Assembly: GCA_047967505.1 (NCBI GenBank)
Contig: CM106539.1
Strand: one strand, 5' to 3'
DNA length: 64,000 nt
From: Dipteris shenzhenensis
Taxonomy: Eukaryota > Polypodiophyta > Polypodiopsida > Gleicheniales
This document shows, piece after piece, positions 21,710-30,994 of this stretch. Numbering within the stretch: the stretch's first letter is position 1; every line of letters starts with the position of its first letter. The notes under the pieces were generated by a model. The model was given only the letters and a program-made list of their open reading frames with translations. It was not told where the DNA came from and made no database searches. A program made the translations under genes and the position numbers.

Positions 21710-22669
21710 CTTTCAGCCCACCTGCCTCTCTCTCACCGTCAGCCCACCTGCCTCGCTCCCTCAGCCCAGGCCCCACATGCCTCCCTCTCCATGCTGCGTG
21801 GCACTCCTGCTTCAGGTCTGCTTCAATCATCACGACATTCCTGCTTCATCACACACCAGGGCCTGCTCCAACAAGTCACACCATTCCTTCTCTAGTTCTG
21901 CTCCAATCAGTGCACACAAAGGCTTCTGCAACCAGTCGCACCATCCGTCCGCCTGCTGCGCCATCCATTGGGCACTATTGGTGCTGTTTTCTTGACTCCG
22001 CCAGTAGCCCCAATCTGGTGTTGCTGATTCTTGCACCATTTGCTGTGCCATGTCACCTGGGCTAGAGGCTGTTTCGATCCTGGTGCTGCTGCTGCTGATT
22101 CGACCCTGTTTCGATCCTGATTTTACCCTGCTGGTTGCTGTTGACTCCAACTTGCTGCTGGACTGGTGCCTGTGGACCTGTGAAGCCACTGCTGGGATCC
22201 ACATTAGGATACAGGTGCTGGTGGCACTCACCTGGATCTGGAAATAGAGAGTAGTTGAACCTGTGGACTGTTTTCTAGGTCACTCCAACATGGACAGCTC
22301 ACCAGGAACAAGGACTAGAGGTGAGAAAGAAAGGAAATGCAACTCGTTTGGGTGAGCACACAGAAGATAGGTGGTCTCCATATCAAAACATACCTGGCCA
22401 CCATGAGAGAAGTAAGCAAAATGCAGGATACAGACATCGAGCACCTACAAATCACTCCGCAATGGATTCGCTGGTTGTATAGTCCCCCCACTTGGTTGTT
22501 AGCCCTGTACTAGAGATTCTCTAGGTTGTGAGTAAGGTTTCTCTGGAGAAGGCCGGTTTCTTCTTTCAGCCTTTATCGTTTTTTTCCATACTCCACACCT
22601 TCGGAGTTGCTATTTTGTATGAATTTTTGCAAGCATTAAAAGAAGATTCCTTTCTTACCAAAAAAAAAA
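21707..22669 (+). mobile_element. Probable LINE-derived segment ending in an A-tail
   Basis: The plus strand ends in a retroposon-like 3' terminus: a 3' UTR-like stretch (22480-22659, with CCTTCGGAGTTGC and AAGCATTAAAAG) runs into TTTCTTACC and ten A's (22660-22669). This resembles the ACC-A(n) ends of the LINEs at 51.05 and 53.42 kb. The GC-richer 5' part (21720-22250) has CTGCTG runs like the LINE-A 5' region at 53.52 kb. No reverse transcriptase is present, so it would be an internally deleted or non-autonomous copy. Its identity is inferred. Confidence 0.4.
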
Positions 22670-23181
22670 CACTAGACTAATCCTAGTCTCTATGGCACAA
22701 GAGATTACGCCAAAAGCTCGCTCTTCAAAAGAGATCACTCAGCACGTCGTCATCCCTACCAAGCTAACCAGTGCAAACCAACTAAAAGTACTATAGTTGA
22801 TCAAGGTCAATCCTCTTTAACCATGGTTAAGAGCCTTGAGCGAGGTCAAAAAATTTAACCTTAGTGAAATTGGTCTCATCGTAGTCAAGACAAATACTCT
22901 GTTGACTGTAGACAACTGTCGTAACCTAAACCAAGTCTCCCTAATGGAAGTCAGGACTACTTGATCCCAGTCGAGTGTCTTTGAACAACTAAAAGAGCTC
23001 TTTGTTGATAAGCAAAATAACCTTTTGACTATGATCAAATTAGAGGTCCAGTTTGTATTTTGACTTGGAGTATTTACAACTTGGTGACATCCCCTCGACT
23101 TCTAATCAGTTGACCTCAACTAAAAAGCCTCTTTGTAAATATCCAAAGTTTATGGTTATTTCTCCAAAGTCTGTAACATTG
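22670..23181. other. Intron sequence without recognised features
   Basis: No coding domain. A motif like TTGACT/GTTGAC with CTCGAC recurs loosely between 22800 and 23120. It may be part of the flank or LTR of the gypsy element that follows. Confidence 0.35.
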
Positions 23182-23330
23182 TGTAGCATGCAACGGTAAT
23201 CTGATCGTGTAATTCCCAGCAAGACCTTCTTTAAACCTTTAGCGAGCAATTAGCGTCGTACACCATAGAGAGAGAAAGGAGATGAGGATAGAGAGAAAGT
23301 AGAGTCGCCAACCGATTGGGTTCCTGTACC
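23182..23330 (-). repeat. Partial 3' LTR of the minus-strand gypsy element
   Basis: Plus-strand sequence from TGTAGCATGCAACGGTAATC to about CCGATTGGGTTCCTGTAC matches 25055-25200 with scattered substitutions and one small indel, about 90% by eye. Similarity stops at 23330, marking the deletion junction with the pol linker. Confidence 0.8.
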
Positions 23331-23389
23331 CACAACTACTGCTCTAACTCCCCCTCTATAGACTTGGAAAGTCAATACAGGGACTGACT

Positions 23390-23770
23390 TAGAGATGTCA
23401 AGTCCAGAAGTAGATCAATGCAATGGTCTTCCGATCGGTTGGGAGGAAGCTGGGGTGGTAGATCATCCTGGAGCATGATGTCTTGGAACTCTTGGAGTAG
23501 ATCCACCATTGCTTGCCCCAACGGAGGAGCGACTTGAGCTGCAGTGATTCGATCGGTTGGAAGGAAGCTGGGATGGCAGATCATCCCGGAGCATGATGTC
23601 TTGGAACTCTTGGAGTAGATCCACCATTGCTTGCTCCAACGGAGGAGCGGCTTGAGCTGCAGTGATTTGGCACAAGACGTAGACAACTGCACCCATGGCG
23701 CCCTTGCGAGTGACACGACCTGCTTGAATATGCGAGATTAACGAAATCACTGGTATGCTCTGATCGCCGC
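23390..23770 (-). pseudogene. Pol linker before RT, tandemly duplicated
   Basis: On the minus strand the sequence encodes LLQEFQDIML.DDLP.QLP.NRS, then DHCIDLL. That is the usual gypsy segment (LL..F.D.F...LP..LPP.R..DH.I.L) just before the reverse transcriptase. A unit of about 118 bp is present twice (from about 23433 and 23550), so the linker is doubled, and coding then stops where RT should begin. Frameshifts lie between the copies. Confidence 0.7.
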
Positions 23771-23773
23771 GTA

Positions 23774-24259
23774 TCACAATGGGCACAAGTAAACCTTCCA
23801 CAATAGTGAAGGTGTCTTGCCGCCAATCAGGCGCGTCGGTACATGCTCACAGAACCACTGAATCCCGAGGATCATGTCGCACTCCATCAAAGGAGTCAAA
23901 ATACAATCCCGCATAAACATGGTCTTCTGAACTGAAAAAGTGAAATGGATGACCTTATGAGTGATGTGTATGCGAAAGCTGGGCATGAACCCATCCACTG
24001 TAAGCTTGTAAGACACCAAGGTGCGCCCCACTGTCTTCGCAAGCTCAAGGAAGATGGCATCTTCTGAACTCCCCATATCAAATAGGACAATAAACTGATG
24101 CCTGTGAGCTGTGCCGTACGCTCGAATGAGCACCTTCTTTTCATCTGAGAAATCATCCTCCTTACCTTCAAAGACCACCGTGGGAACAGCATTCAAAGCA
24201 AGAAAGATGGCATTCAAAGCTGAGGAACGAAGTAGGCGCTTTCGCTGCCTTCTCAGCAA
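23774..24259 (-). CDS. Gypsy retroviral-type aspartic protease, open block
   Basis: An open frame of 161 codons carries a retrotransposon aspartic protease. The active-site loop reads VLFDMGSSEDAIFLELA, with DMGSS in place of the usual D(T/S)G(A/S)(S/T). The family's flap region and the closing LTPLMECDMILGIQWF motif (family form ...DVILGMDWL) follow. The role would be cleavage of the gag-pol polyprotein. The Met in the catalytic D-x-G triplet is unusual (normally Thr or Ser) and probably inactivates it. The frame ends shortly before the duplicated pol linker. Confidence 0.75.
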   Translation of the reverse strand: MLRRQRKRLLRSSALNAIFLALNAVPTVVFEGKEDDFSDEKKVLIRAYGTAHRHQFIVLFDMGSSEDAIFLELAKTVGRTLVSYKLTVDGFMPSFRIHITHKVIHFTFSVQKTMFMRDCILTPLMECDMILGIQWFCEHVPTRLIGGKTPSLLWKVYLCPL

Positions 24260-24465
24260 GCAACTTCAGACAATCCCTCTTGCCATGCCCAGTAACGTAG
24301 GGCAATGAAAGCAACAATGTTAATGGTGGTATCGCTTCTACTCGTCGGACTGTGGATAGCCTCCCGTAATGCCCACTTTAGTCTTCTCATCCAAAGTCAT
24401 CTTCAATCTGCGCTAGCAGAAAATGAGGTACAAACTGATGAATAAATTGCAAAATTGTTGAATGG

Positions 24466-25011
24466 TCACACTTTACCATCATGCTTAACAAAATTTCGAG
24501 TGGACCGAGTGAGTGGTGTTACCTTTGTCGATGACGAAGCTGTGGTAGTGACGACTGCAATGCTCAAACTTGCCTGCATAGCGGCTAACATTTGTTTATG
24601 TTGGAGAAGCATCACCTCTCGGTCTAGCTTTTGTTGCCTCTCTGCCTGGGCGAGCTCTGCACGTCGTAGTGCCCCATTTTTACGTTCCTCATGCATCAAC
24701 AAAAGCAGTTTCTCAAAATCTGTGGTTTCTCTTTCTTCCAGCAGCTTTTCTACATCTTTTTCTTCTAGACATTGTTTTGTGTGGTCTAGCTGTCTTCTGC
24801 TTTCTTCTAACTGGGCTGAATGTACTTTGAGTTGCTGTAGGAGGACTCGATTCTGCTCTAGAGGGTTCGCCATCACTTGTTGAGCACTTGGCCGAAGCGG
24901 ATCTTGTTGGTAGTCTTTCTCCTCTTCAAAGTCTTTCAGAGTGAATTCTTTTCCCGACCCTTCCATGGCACTTGATTGTGTGTCCTTTCTGATCTCAACA
25001 CTACCATACAC
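24466..25011 (-). CDS. Gypsy gag-like coiled-coil region, open block
   Basis: An open frame of 181 codons lies just downstream (minus strand) of the primer-binding site, where gag should start. It is rich in Glu, Gln, Lys and Leu from about residue 45 to 150 (for example LLQQLKVHSAQLEESRRQLD), predicting a long coiled coil, as seen at the N-terminus of gag in some plant gypsy elements. The frame closes before a zinc knuckle or capsid-like region; those parts seem lost. The gag role rests on position. Confidence 0.55.
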   Translation of the reverse strand: MYGSVEIRKDTQSSAMEGSGKEFTLKDFEEEKDYQQDPLRPSAQQVMANPLEQNRVLLQQLKVHSAQLEESRRQLDHTKQCLEEKDVEKLLEERETTDFEKLLLLMHEERKNGALRRAELAQAERQQKLDREVMLLQHKQMLAAMQASLSIAVVTTTASSSTKVTPLTRSTRNFVKHDGKV

Positions 25012-25041
25012 TCGCGATAGTCAAGCTGGATATAGCCCAAA

Positions 25042-25053
25042 GCTCTGATACCA
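25042..25053 (-). promoter_or_regulatory. Primer-binding site (initiator Met-tRNA)
   Basis: The minus strand reads TGGTATCAGAGC, complementary to the 3' end of plant initiator Met-tRNA, one base from the LTR end (CA at 25055-25056 on the minus strand). It fixes the orientation of the deleted gypsy element. Confidence 0.9.
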
Positions 25054-25054
25054 A

Positions 25055-25500
25055 TGTAACATGCAACGGTAATCTCATCGTGTAATTCACAGCAAGAACT
25101 TTAAACCTTTAGCGAGGAAATAGCGTTGTACACCGTAGAGAGAGAAAGGAGATGGGGGTAGAGAGAGAGTAGAGTCGACAACCGATTGGGTCCCTGTACT
25201 CACTGAGGGCCCCTCTCCCAATCAGGGGAGAATTTGCTTTATACTTGGAGAACTGAGAAATGCAAAGAACACTCTTCGAGAGAGCATAGAAAACGTGCTT
25301 CTCAAGAGCTCACTATGCACACGTATAGCAGACCCAAAGACTTGAGAGGCAGCGCCAACCAATACGGAGACCTTGATGCTGTCCACACTAACGATGTAGG
25401 ACGCTTCTGCAAGGCAAGGGAGAGGCTTGTGCTGTCCACCAAAATGCAGGGTTACTGCGTGGGTGAGAAAGTGAAAGCTAGGAGTGATAGATCCTATAAG
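25055..25500 (-). repeat. 5' LTR of the minus-strand gypsy element, outer end unresolved
   Basis: The inner part (25055-25200) matches the partial 3' LTR at 23182-23330. A minus-strand TATAAAG at about 25240 is a plausible core promoter, placing transcription start near 25210. The outer TG end could not be located because the second LTR lacks that part. Confidence 0.6.
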
Positions 25501-25529
25501 AGAGCTGAGAGATGACATAAATAAAGAGC

Positions 25530-25692
25530 TGAGAATGAGCTGAGTGAAACTGTAAAAGATAACTGGAAAGAGCTGCTGAAGAATGAGCTGTGTAAAACTG
25601 TAAAAGATAACTGGAAAGAGCTGCTGAAACAGCTGCTGAAGAATGAGCTGTGTAAAACTGTAAAAGATAACTGGAAAGAGCTGCTGAAACAG
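25530..25692. repeat. 48/60-bp minisatellite
   Basis: The segment ACTGTAAAAGATAACTGGAAAGAGCTGCTGAA begins at 25549, 25597 and 25657. The spacing is 48 then 60 bp; the 12-bp difference is an extra CTGCTGAAACAG. The open minus-strand frame across it (25494-25952, Ser/Phe-rich) is a by-product of the repeat. Confidence 0.9.
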
Positions 25693-25924
25693 ACCCTAAA
25701 CCTTACTCCGTTTGCTGTCCCGACTCCCTGTCTGATGCGCTGCATGAACACCTTCCCAGAGGGCTGAACTGGTACCAATGGCTGAGGCTGGTCAGAGGGC
25801 CACTGGGGGTGACTGTCAGGCTGTTCAGAGGGGGCTGAGGAGGAGCTGTAGGAGGCTGAAGTGCTGGGAGAAATAAACGAGGAAAGAGGGCCTGGAGGCC
25901 CCCTATTTTGGGGCTGGTTGGCTG

Positions 25925-26035
25925 GCCCGATAAAGGCAGTCCTAGGCCCCATAAATGGCAGCCTTAGGCCCCATAAATGGCAGCCCTAGGCCCCATAAAG
26001 GCAGCCCTAGGCACCATAAATGCAGTCTAGGGAGG
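25925..26035. repeat. 26-bp minisatellite (CCCCATAAATGGCAGCCTTAGG type)
   Basis: About four units of (G)GCAG.CCTAGGCCCCATAAA(TG) follow each other, with 22-26 bp spacing, in a GC-rich island of the intron. Confidence 0.9.
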
Positions 26036-26071
26036 AGTGCAGGGTAGCCTATAAAGGCAGCCCTTCCCCTG

Positions 26072-26120
26072 CCATTCTCTTCAGTTGTTCCAGCCTTGAG
26101 GGGTGTGAGAAACATGGTGA

Positions 26121-26178
<58 letters not shown>

Positions 26179-26319
26179 TGTGTATTAGGATGTGAGGAAA
26201 TAATGCTCAAATGAAGACATGAAAAAGGCTCTCATTCAATCATCAAGTATATACAAGAAAGTGAAGTACAAGCCATTCTCTTCACTTGTTCCAGCCTTGA
26301 GGGGTGTGAGAAACATGGT

Positions 26320-26359
<40 letters not shown>

Positions 26360-26632
26360 TGTGTGTGTGTGTGTGAGTGTGTGTGTGTGTTAGGGTGTGA
26401 GGAAATAATGCTCAAATGAAGACATGAAGAAGGCTCTCATTCATTCATCAAGTATATACAAGACAAGTGAAGTACAAGCCTTATATAAGCTACTCACTCA
26501 CACACTAGCACCTAGTACATCTGGAATAAGTCCCATGATGACACGTGGCACTCACACATGACTCACACACATAGACTAGTACTTCACACTAACACATCAC
26601 ATCACCACACTCTTTCGCTATGATATCTCCAA
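26072..26632 (-). repeat. LTR-like block with 201-bp duplication and GA/TG microsatellites
   Basis: Two copies (26072-26272 and 26273-about 26480) share CCATTCTCTTCA.TTGTTCCAGCC, a GA tract, a TG tract and TGAGGAAATAATGCTCAAATG. The GA/TG lengths differ: about 53 bp GA with little TG in copy 1, about 36 bp GA and a longer TG in copy 2. On the minus strand the block starts TGTTGGAGATATCATAGCG at 26632 and has CTTATATAAGGCTTG near 26480, the layout of a plant LTR (TGTTGG start, TATA box). No internal element follows, so it may be a solo LTR with an internal duplication. Confidence 0.5.
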
Positions 26633-26945
26633 CAAGGGGGCCCAGAAGGGCTCCTATCCTAGCCTGGACCTCAACCTATCCATAAATCTAAGACGGAAAC
26701 ACTACCCTACGGTTCTCTTGTGGGTACTAGTTAGCAAGGACTGATCTTCTGACTTGACCTAAGGCTAAGAGACAGACTTACGTAGCTTGTGCCAGACTGT
26801 CCCTGGACAAGGGGTCACAGCATACGACAAAATCTCCTATCAGGGAACTATTACGCACTTGTCGATGTAGCCAATGTGTCACTTTACACCGAAGTGCAGG
26901 GATGCATGTGAAACATTAGCATATTGCTCTCTTATCTCATCAAAA
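26633..26945. other. Intron sequence, nothing recognised
   Basis: There is no coding or repeat signal between the LTR-like block and the copia element. Confidence 0.4.
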
Positions 26946-27174
26946 TGTGAGAATCCTTATTATATTATAGATAGTGGCCAATGTAATGTAATAAGTGGGT
27001 TAGGGGCACTTTTCCCTCTTAGAGGTTTTACAGTCTAATCCCTAACTACGATTAGTGATTAGACAGGGTCTTGTCACTTAGACAAAACCCCTCATCTCTC
27101 TTTTGTACTTTACTTCATTCAGTCCACTATTGAGTGACCTACGTTTAGCTCACTCTTGCTCTCCGTTTTTCTCA
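26946..27174 (+). repeat. Copia 5' LTR (229 bp)
   Basis: The LTR starts TGTGAGAATCC and ends CTCA, followed by CCTTTGGTATCAGAGC. The blocks AGTGGCCAATGTAATGT, GCACTTTTCCCTCTTA and CTAACTACG.TTAGTGATTAGA are shared with 30853-30990. Confidence 0.85.
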
Positions 27175-27178
27175 CCTT

Positions 27179-27190
27179 TGGTATCAGAGC
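27179..27190 (+). promoter_or_regulatory. Copia primer-binding site
   Basis: TGGTATCAGAGC, complementary to the 3' end of initiator Met-tRNA, four bases after the 5' LTR. It primes minus-strand DNA synthesis. Confidence 0.9.
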
Positions 27191-27275
27191 AATGTTTCTT
27201 CCCGAACCTGCTCCCAACTCCTGCATCTGCTCTCAACTCCTTGCTCTTGGCTCCCGTCCTCGAGCTCCAGCTTGT

Positions 27276-27676
27276 CCGTACAGTTTCATACTGTACCAAT
27301 GCCACCGTACAACCCGCAAGCAATCAATACAATAATATGGTCATCCGTATTATTTGCCGCCGCCAACCGTGCCTCTCTGCGTAGTTGTCTGTACAGCTCG
27401 TGCGCCATCTGTCTGTACAGGTCGTACACCTACGCCAGATCCATATAGTTGCGCCGCACGTCTGAACTGCATCAGCACCGTACAACTCTCGCATTCTGTT
27501 CGTACATGCATTCCGTAACAGTTCTGTCGTACAGCTTCCGTACCCGTCATTTCGTACAAGTAGTCGTCATACGTACATTTGTACGATTTTCATACAGTCG
27601 ACTACACTTTTGTCATACACTTCCGTCCATACAGTCTATACTGTACGGACTTTTGCAAGTCGTCAGAGTAGAGTAC
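27276..27676. promoter_or_regulatory. Dense array of GTAC-core motifs in the copia leader
   Basis: I count 15 GTAC tetramers in about 400 bp, where 1 to 2 are expected by chance. Most sit in (C/T)CGTACA or CTGTACAG contexts. GTAC is the core bound by plant SBP-box (SPL) proteins and by the algal/plant copper-response regulators. A similar array lies in the LINE-B leader at 56990-57315. The array lies downstream of the copia LTR, in transcribed leader sequence. The binding role is inference. Confidence 0.6.
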
Positions 27677-28186
27677 TTGCACAAGGTTCTTGTTGGAAGG
27701 GCTTTCTTTGCAGGTGGACCTTGGAAGGCATTTTTTGGCAAGCAAGTGTTTTTTGGAAGATATTCTTACAGAGAGCCATTGTTTGGCCTGCGTTTTGGGA
27801 GCAAATTTGGGGCTTTTCAGTTTGTTGCAGAGAATTGCAAAAATTTAGGGCTTTTGGTTCATTTGTCCCTTTCAGGTGCAATTACTTCCAAAACATTGGG
27901 CCTTTTGGCATTCGGATGCACTTTGGCAGTTGAAAGGCCATTTGGGAGATTCGCAAGCAGTTCTGGACTCGGTGTGAGTAAATTTGCACACTTTTGCCAT
28001 TTTTTGCAGATTTCTAGGCATTTAGCAGAGCATTGTAGTGCATTTTGAGCCTTTGATAGACTGTGACAATATTTGTCACTGTGGGCAGATTTTCTTTGGC
28101 AAACTTTACTTGTGCATTTTACATCCCAGGAAGGGATTTTACTTGTTCAGTTTGCTGTATTTTTTAGTTTGGAGTCCTCACACAGA
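27677..28186 (+). other. Remainder of the copia leader
   Basis: Half a kilobase between the GTAC array and the first recognisable gag codons, with runs of TTTTGG/TTTGGCA. Open frames exist but show no gag or other resemblance. The copia leader, about 1 kb from primer site to gag, is longer than usual, which suggests inserted sequence. Confidence 0.4.
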
Positions 28187-28900
28187 AGGGTAAGTTGGAT
28201 GGCACCAACTACTCCTTGTGGAGTTTTATGGTTCGCAACATTTTGGGTGGCAGACATCTCTAGGATTATGTCAATGGAGATGAAGCAAGGCCAAATATAG
28301 TGGCTACACCTGTCACTCCTACAGCTGGAGGTAAGGGTAGAGGTCAAAATGGAGCCCAAGTGGTTGGAGTTGTTGCTCCCCTACAATAGAATAGAAAAGA
28401 TGGCATTCTAGAGATGCACAAACTCTACGAGTGATTTCTCTTTTTGAATACTCACATCACAAAGCTTCAGGATTTGAGGGGAGCAACTGCTGAATATTGA
28501 TGAAGTCATTCCGGATTCAGAGATGATTACCACCACTCTGCTATCTTGGTTTCCACACCTCGCTGAATTTGTCATTGAGGGGGGGGCAGCAATCCTCTCT
28601 CTTTTCACAAGTTGGTAGGAATTCTGTTGCAGGAAGAGCAGGCACGAAGAAATATGGCAACACGGGCTGGCGAGCATGCCATACTTTCTAAGTCTAAGCC
28701 CAAGGGAAAAGGACAACAAAAGAAACATGCCAATCAGCCCGCACAACAGCATAAAGCTGATTCAGGACAGCCCTCTTATAAGGCTAAGGGTGATGCAGAT
28801 AAGCCTAGAAAGAAGAGCATTTGTCACTACTGCAAGAAGCCAGGTCATGCAAGAAGCGCATAGCTAAAGAAAATAAAAGGGATTCAGGTATGGCTGTGTC
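28187..28900 (+). pseudogene. Copia gag with zinc knuckle, broken
   Basis: The plus strand begins GKLDGTNYSLWSFMVRNIL, the conserved start of copia capsid (family form F.G.NY..W...M). A stop follows at RHL, and further in-frame stops follow downstream. A Lys-rich stretch (KPKGKGQQKKH) precedes a nucleocapsid zinc knuckle CHYCKKPGHARS near 28828-28860. There the final Cys is lost to a frame change (CX2CX4H kept, last C missing). The gap between start and knuckle is much shorter than in intact copia gag, so an internal deletion is likely. Confidence 0.75.
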
Positions 28901-29084
28901 AGATGCATTAGCTCCTTCATTTGCATGACAGGGGAGATGTTTCAGCCAACTTTGATCCACTTCAGATTTTTCAATGGATAGTTCAAATGCTACAGCCACT
29001 ATTGAGGATGACTCTTATGCTTTCTTGACTTGCAATTATGATCCTTAAAAGGATGCATGCTCTCTCAGTGTCATTGAAACACTA

Positions 29085-29215
29085 AATAGTTGGTATTTTG
29101 ATACTGGTGCTTCAAAGCACAACACTTCTAAGAAGAGCCTTTTTGCATCTCTGCATCCTCCACCTACTAAAAAGAAGGTGACTTGTGCAAACAATTCTAC
29201 TTATTCAGTGTGTGG
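29085..29215 (+). pseudogene. Copia protease remnant
   Basis: WYFDTGASKH, the copia protease active-site sequence (D-T-G-A-S), is followed by a few dozen recognisable residues (KKKVTCANNSTYSVCGVG). The following GAG-pre-integrase and integrase are absent. Stops upstream separate it from gag. Confidence 0.75.
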
Positions 29216-29269
29216 AGTGGGGGCAGAAATTAAAGAGATACATGCAGCCTCTCAAGGAGAGTAGGCTTG

Positions 29270-30815
29270 AGGAGAGGCTTGAGGCCCCATTGCCTGGTAG
29301 GACTCGTAATGTGCATTGGATGCATGCCATGCACAATGAATTGCACTCCATTGAAAAGAATTAGACTTGGGATGTTGTGGATTTGCCACTAGGTAAGCAT
29401 GCCATTGGTACCAAGTGGGTTTTCAAGGTAAAAAGGAAGCCAGATGGGTCCATTGACAGGTACAAAGCAAGGCTGGTTGCCAAAGGCTATGCACAAAAGA
29501 AGGGCATAGATTATAAGGAGACTTTTGCTCCTACATCCCGGATGACCACCATACGGTTAGTTATTGCCATGCCTGCAAATTTTGTTTGAAATGTCCATCA
29601 GTTGGACATAAAAACAGCTTTCCTTAATGGGGAAATTTGCAGGAAGAGGTTTATGTCAAACAACCTCCTGGATTTGAATTTTCAGGTTTCTGGCAATGCA
29701 CTTCAAGTTTGCAAGCTTAACAAAGCTTTATGTGGACTGAAACAAGCCCCACGTGCATGTTATGCCAAGATTGATGCATTCCTGGCAAGTAAGGGGTTAC
29801 ATAATAGTCCCATGGAAAGCACACTCTACATCAAGAAGGATGGGGGAGATATTTTGGTCATCATTCTTTATGGCATGCTGCTCACAAGGTCAAATGAGGA
29901 AATAATTGCAGATTTTAAAGCTGAGTTGAAAGCTCAATTTGACATGACAAATTTGGGCATGTTAGATTTTTATTTGGGGATCCAATTCATACAAGACAAG
30001 CGTGGCATCGTTATGTCTCAATCCAAGTATGTGCAAAAGCTCTTGGATAGGTTCAACATGCATGATTGTAAGCCTATAGCCACTCCCATGGGGCCGGGGC
30101 TGAAGCTTACTATGTATGATGCAAGTGAATCAGTGGATGTCACACTTTACAGCCAAGTTGTTGGATGCCTCATCTACTTGTGCAATACACAACCCGGTAC
30201 TCAGTATGCAGTATCTCAAGTGAGCAGATATATGCACAACCTAAAGACAACACATTGGCAGGCTGTAAAACGCATCTTCCGTTATTTGCAAGGCACAAAG
30301 TCTTATGGCTTGATGTTTCCCAAGGGGGATGACTTGCAGATGCATGCTTACACTGATTCATACTGGGCTGGAGACTATGATACCAAGCAGTCCACTAGTG
30401 GTAATTGTTTCCTTTTGGACAAAGATTGCATTTCTTGGCTGAGCAAGAAGCAATCTACAGTGGCTACTTCCTCATGTGAAGCTGAGTACAGGGCAGCTTT
30501 CACAGCGACAGTTAAATGTGTTTGACTGCGACATTTGTTCGCTAATCTTCTTCGTCTCTTATTAGAGGGTCCTTCTCCAATTCTCACTGATAGTCACACT
30601 ACTATTGCAATGGCAAAGAATCCTGTGTTTCATGCTCGCAGAAGCACATTGAGGTTCATTATCATTATGTCAGAGACAAGTTGCATGCAAGGGAGATCTG
30701 TATGATCTATGTGTCAACACATGACAATGTTGCAGACATCTTCACTAAAGCACTTCCACATGAGAAGTTTGAGGCATTTCGCAGTGTCCTAAACTTATCT
30801 CCTTTTAGTGATTGA
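29270..30815 (+). pseudogene. Copia reverse transcriptase and RNase H, broken
   Basis: The N-terminus (WMHAMHNELHSIEKN) has one stop, then GTKWVFKVKRKPDGSIDRYK, ARLVAKGYAQKKGIDY and ETFAPTSRMTTIR. A stop near 29588 precedes QLDIKTAFLNGEI. LCGLKQAPRACYAKID follows. The catalytic strand reads ILYGMLLTRSN where copia has YVDDMLL, so both catalytic Asp are gone. FYLGIQFIQDKRGIVMSQ.KYV and the RNase H segment (AYTDSYWAGDYDTKQSTSG, SSCEAEYRA) follow. After a stop and a one-base frame change near 30640 the end of RNase H (DNVADIFTKALP) runs to a stop near 30815. Open blocks are 29377-29589 and 29602-30525. Confidence 0.9.
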
Positions 30816-30852
30816 TCACTACCTTGTACACCACATTGGCACTGCATGGGGG

Positions 30853-30990
30853 TGTTAGAATTATTATTATATTCTAGGTAGTGGCCAATGTAATGTGATA
30901 AGTGGATTAGAAGCACTTTTCCCTCTTAAAGGCTTCCCCCTAACCACAGTCTAACCCCTAACTACGGTTAGTGATTAGATAGGGTTTAAA
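30853..30990 (+). repeat. Copia 3' LTR, truncated
   Basis: It begins TGTTAGAATTATTATTATATTC right after the purine run CATGGGGG and matches the 5' LTR to about ATTAGATAGGGT, then stops. It has about 20 extra bases relative to the 5' LTR near 30945. The missing 3' part coincides with the start of a minus-strand copia fragment. Confidence 0.8.
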
Positions 30991-30994
30991 GAGT

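Larger units (their letters stand above)
23182..25700 (-). mobile_element. Internally deleted Ty3/gypsy element
   Basis: The element is read on the minus strand. The 5' LTR ends at 25055, and a primer-binding site TGGTATCAGAGC follows at 25042-25053. Then come a gag-like region, an aspartic protease and the linker that precedes reverse transcriptase. Sequence then jumps directly into a partial 3' LTR (23182-23330). RT, RNase H and integrase are therefore deleted together with the upstream half of the 3' LTR. The 5' LTR's outer end is not resolved: a TATAAAG promoter-like motif sits near 25240, so U3 must extend above it. Confidence 0.7.
26946..30990 (+). mobile_element. Degenerate Ty1/copia retrotransposon lacking integrase
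   Basis: The element is on the plus strand. It has a 5' LTR (26946-27174), a primer-binding site (27179-27190), a 1-kb leader, gag, a protease remnant, RT/RNase H, a polypurine tract (CATGGGGG before 30853) and a 3' LTR that is cut off near 30990. Integrase is missing: sequence passes from protease (about 29215) straight to the RT N-terminus (about 29270). The RT catalytic YVDD is also lost. LTRs differ at many positions, so the insertion is old. It lies in the kinesin intron, antisense to the gene. Confidence 0.85.

Noticed and set aside
22050-22247. Further kinesin-13 exon near the last exon
   Set aside because: The frame shows no kinesin resemblance, and the two identified exons join directly in the conserved order with no residues missing.
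24455-24883. Plus-strand 142-codon Ser/Cys-rich frame
   Set aside because: Shadow of the minus-strand gag-like coiled-coil frame.
25494-25952. Minus-strand 152-codon frame with Phe/Ser repeats
   Set aside because: The repeats are the 48/60-bp minisatellite; no domain, and it lies in or beside an LTR.
27449-28048. 199-codon frame in the copia leader
   Set aside because: It crosses the GTAC array and lies upstream of gag with no resemblance to any gag or other protein; GC-rich leader tends to stay open by chance.
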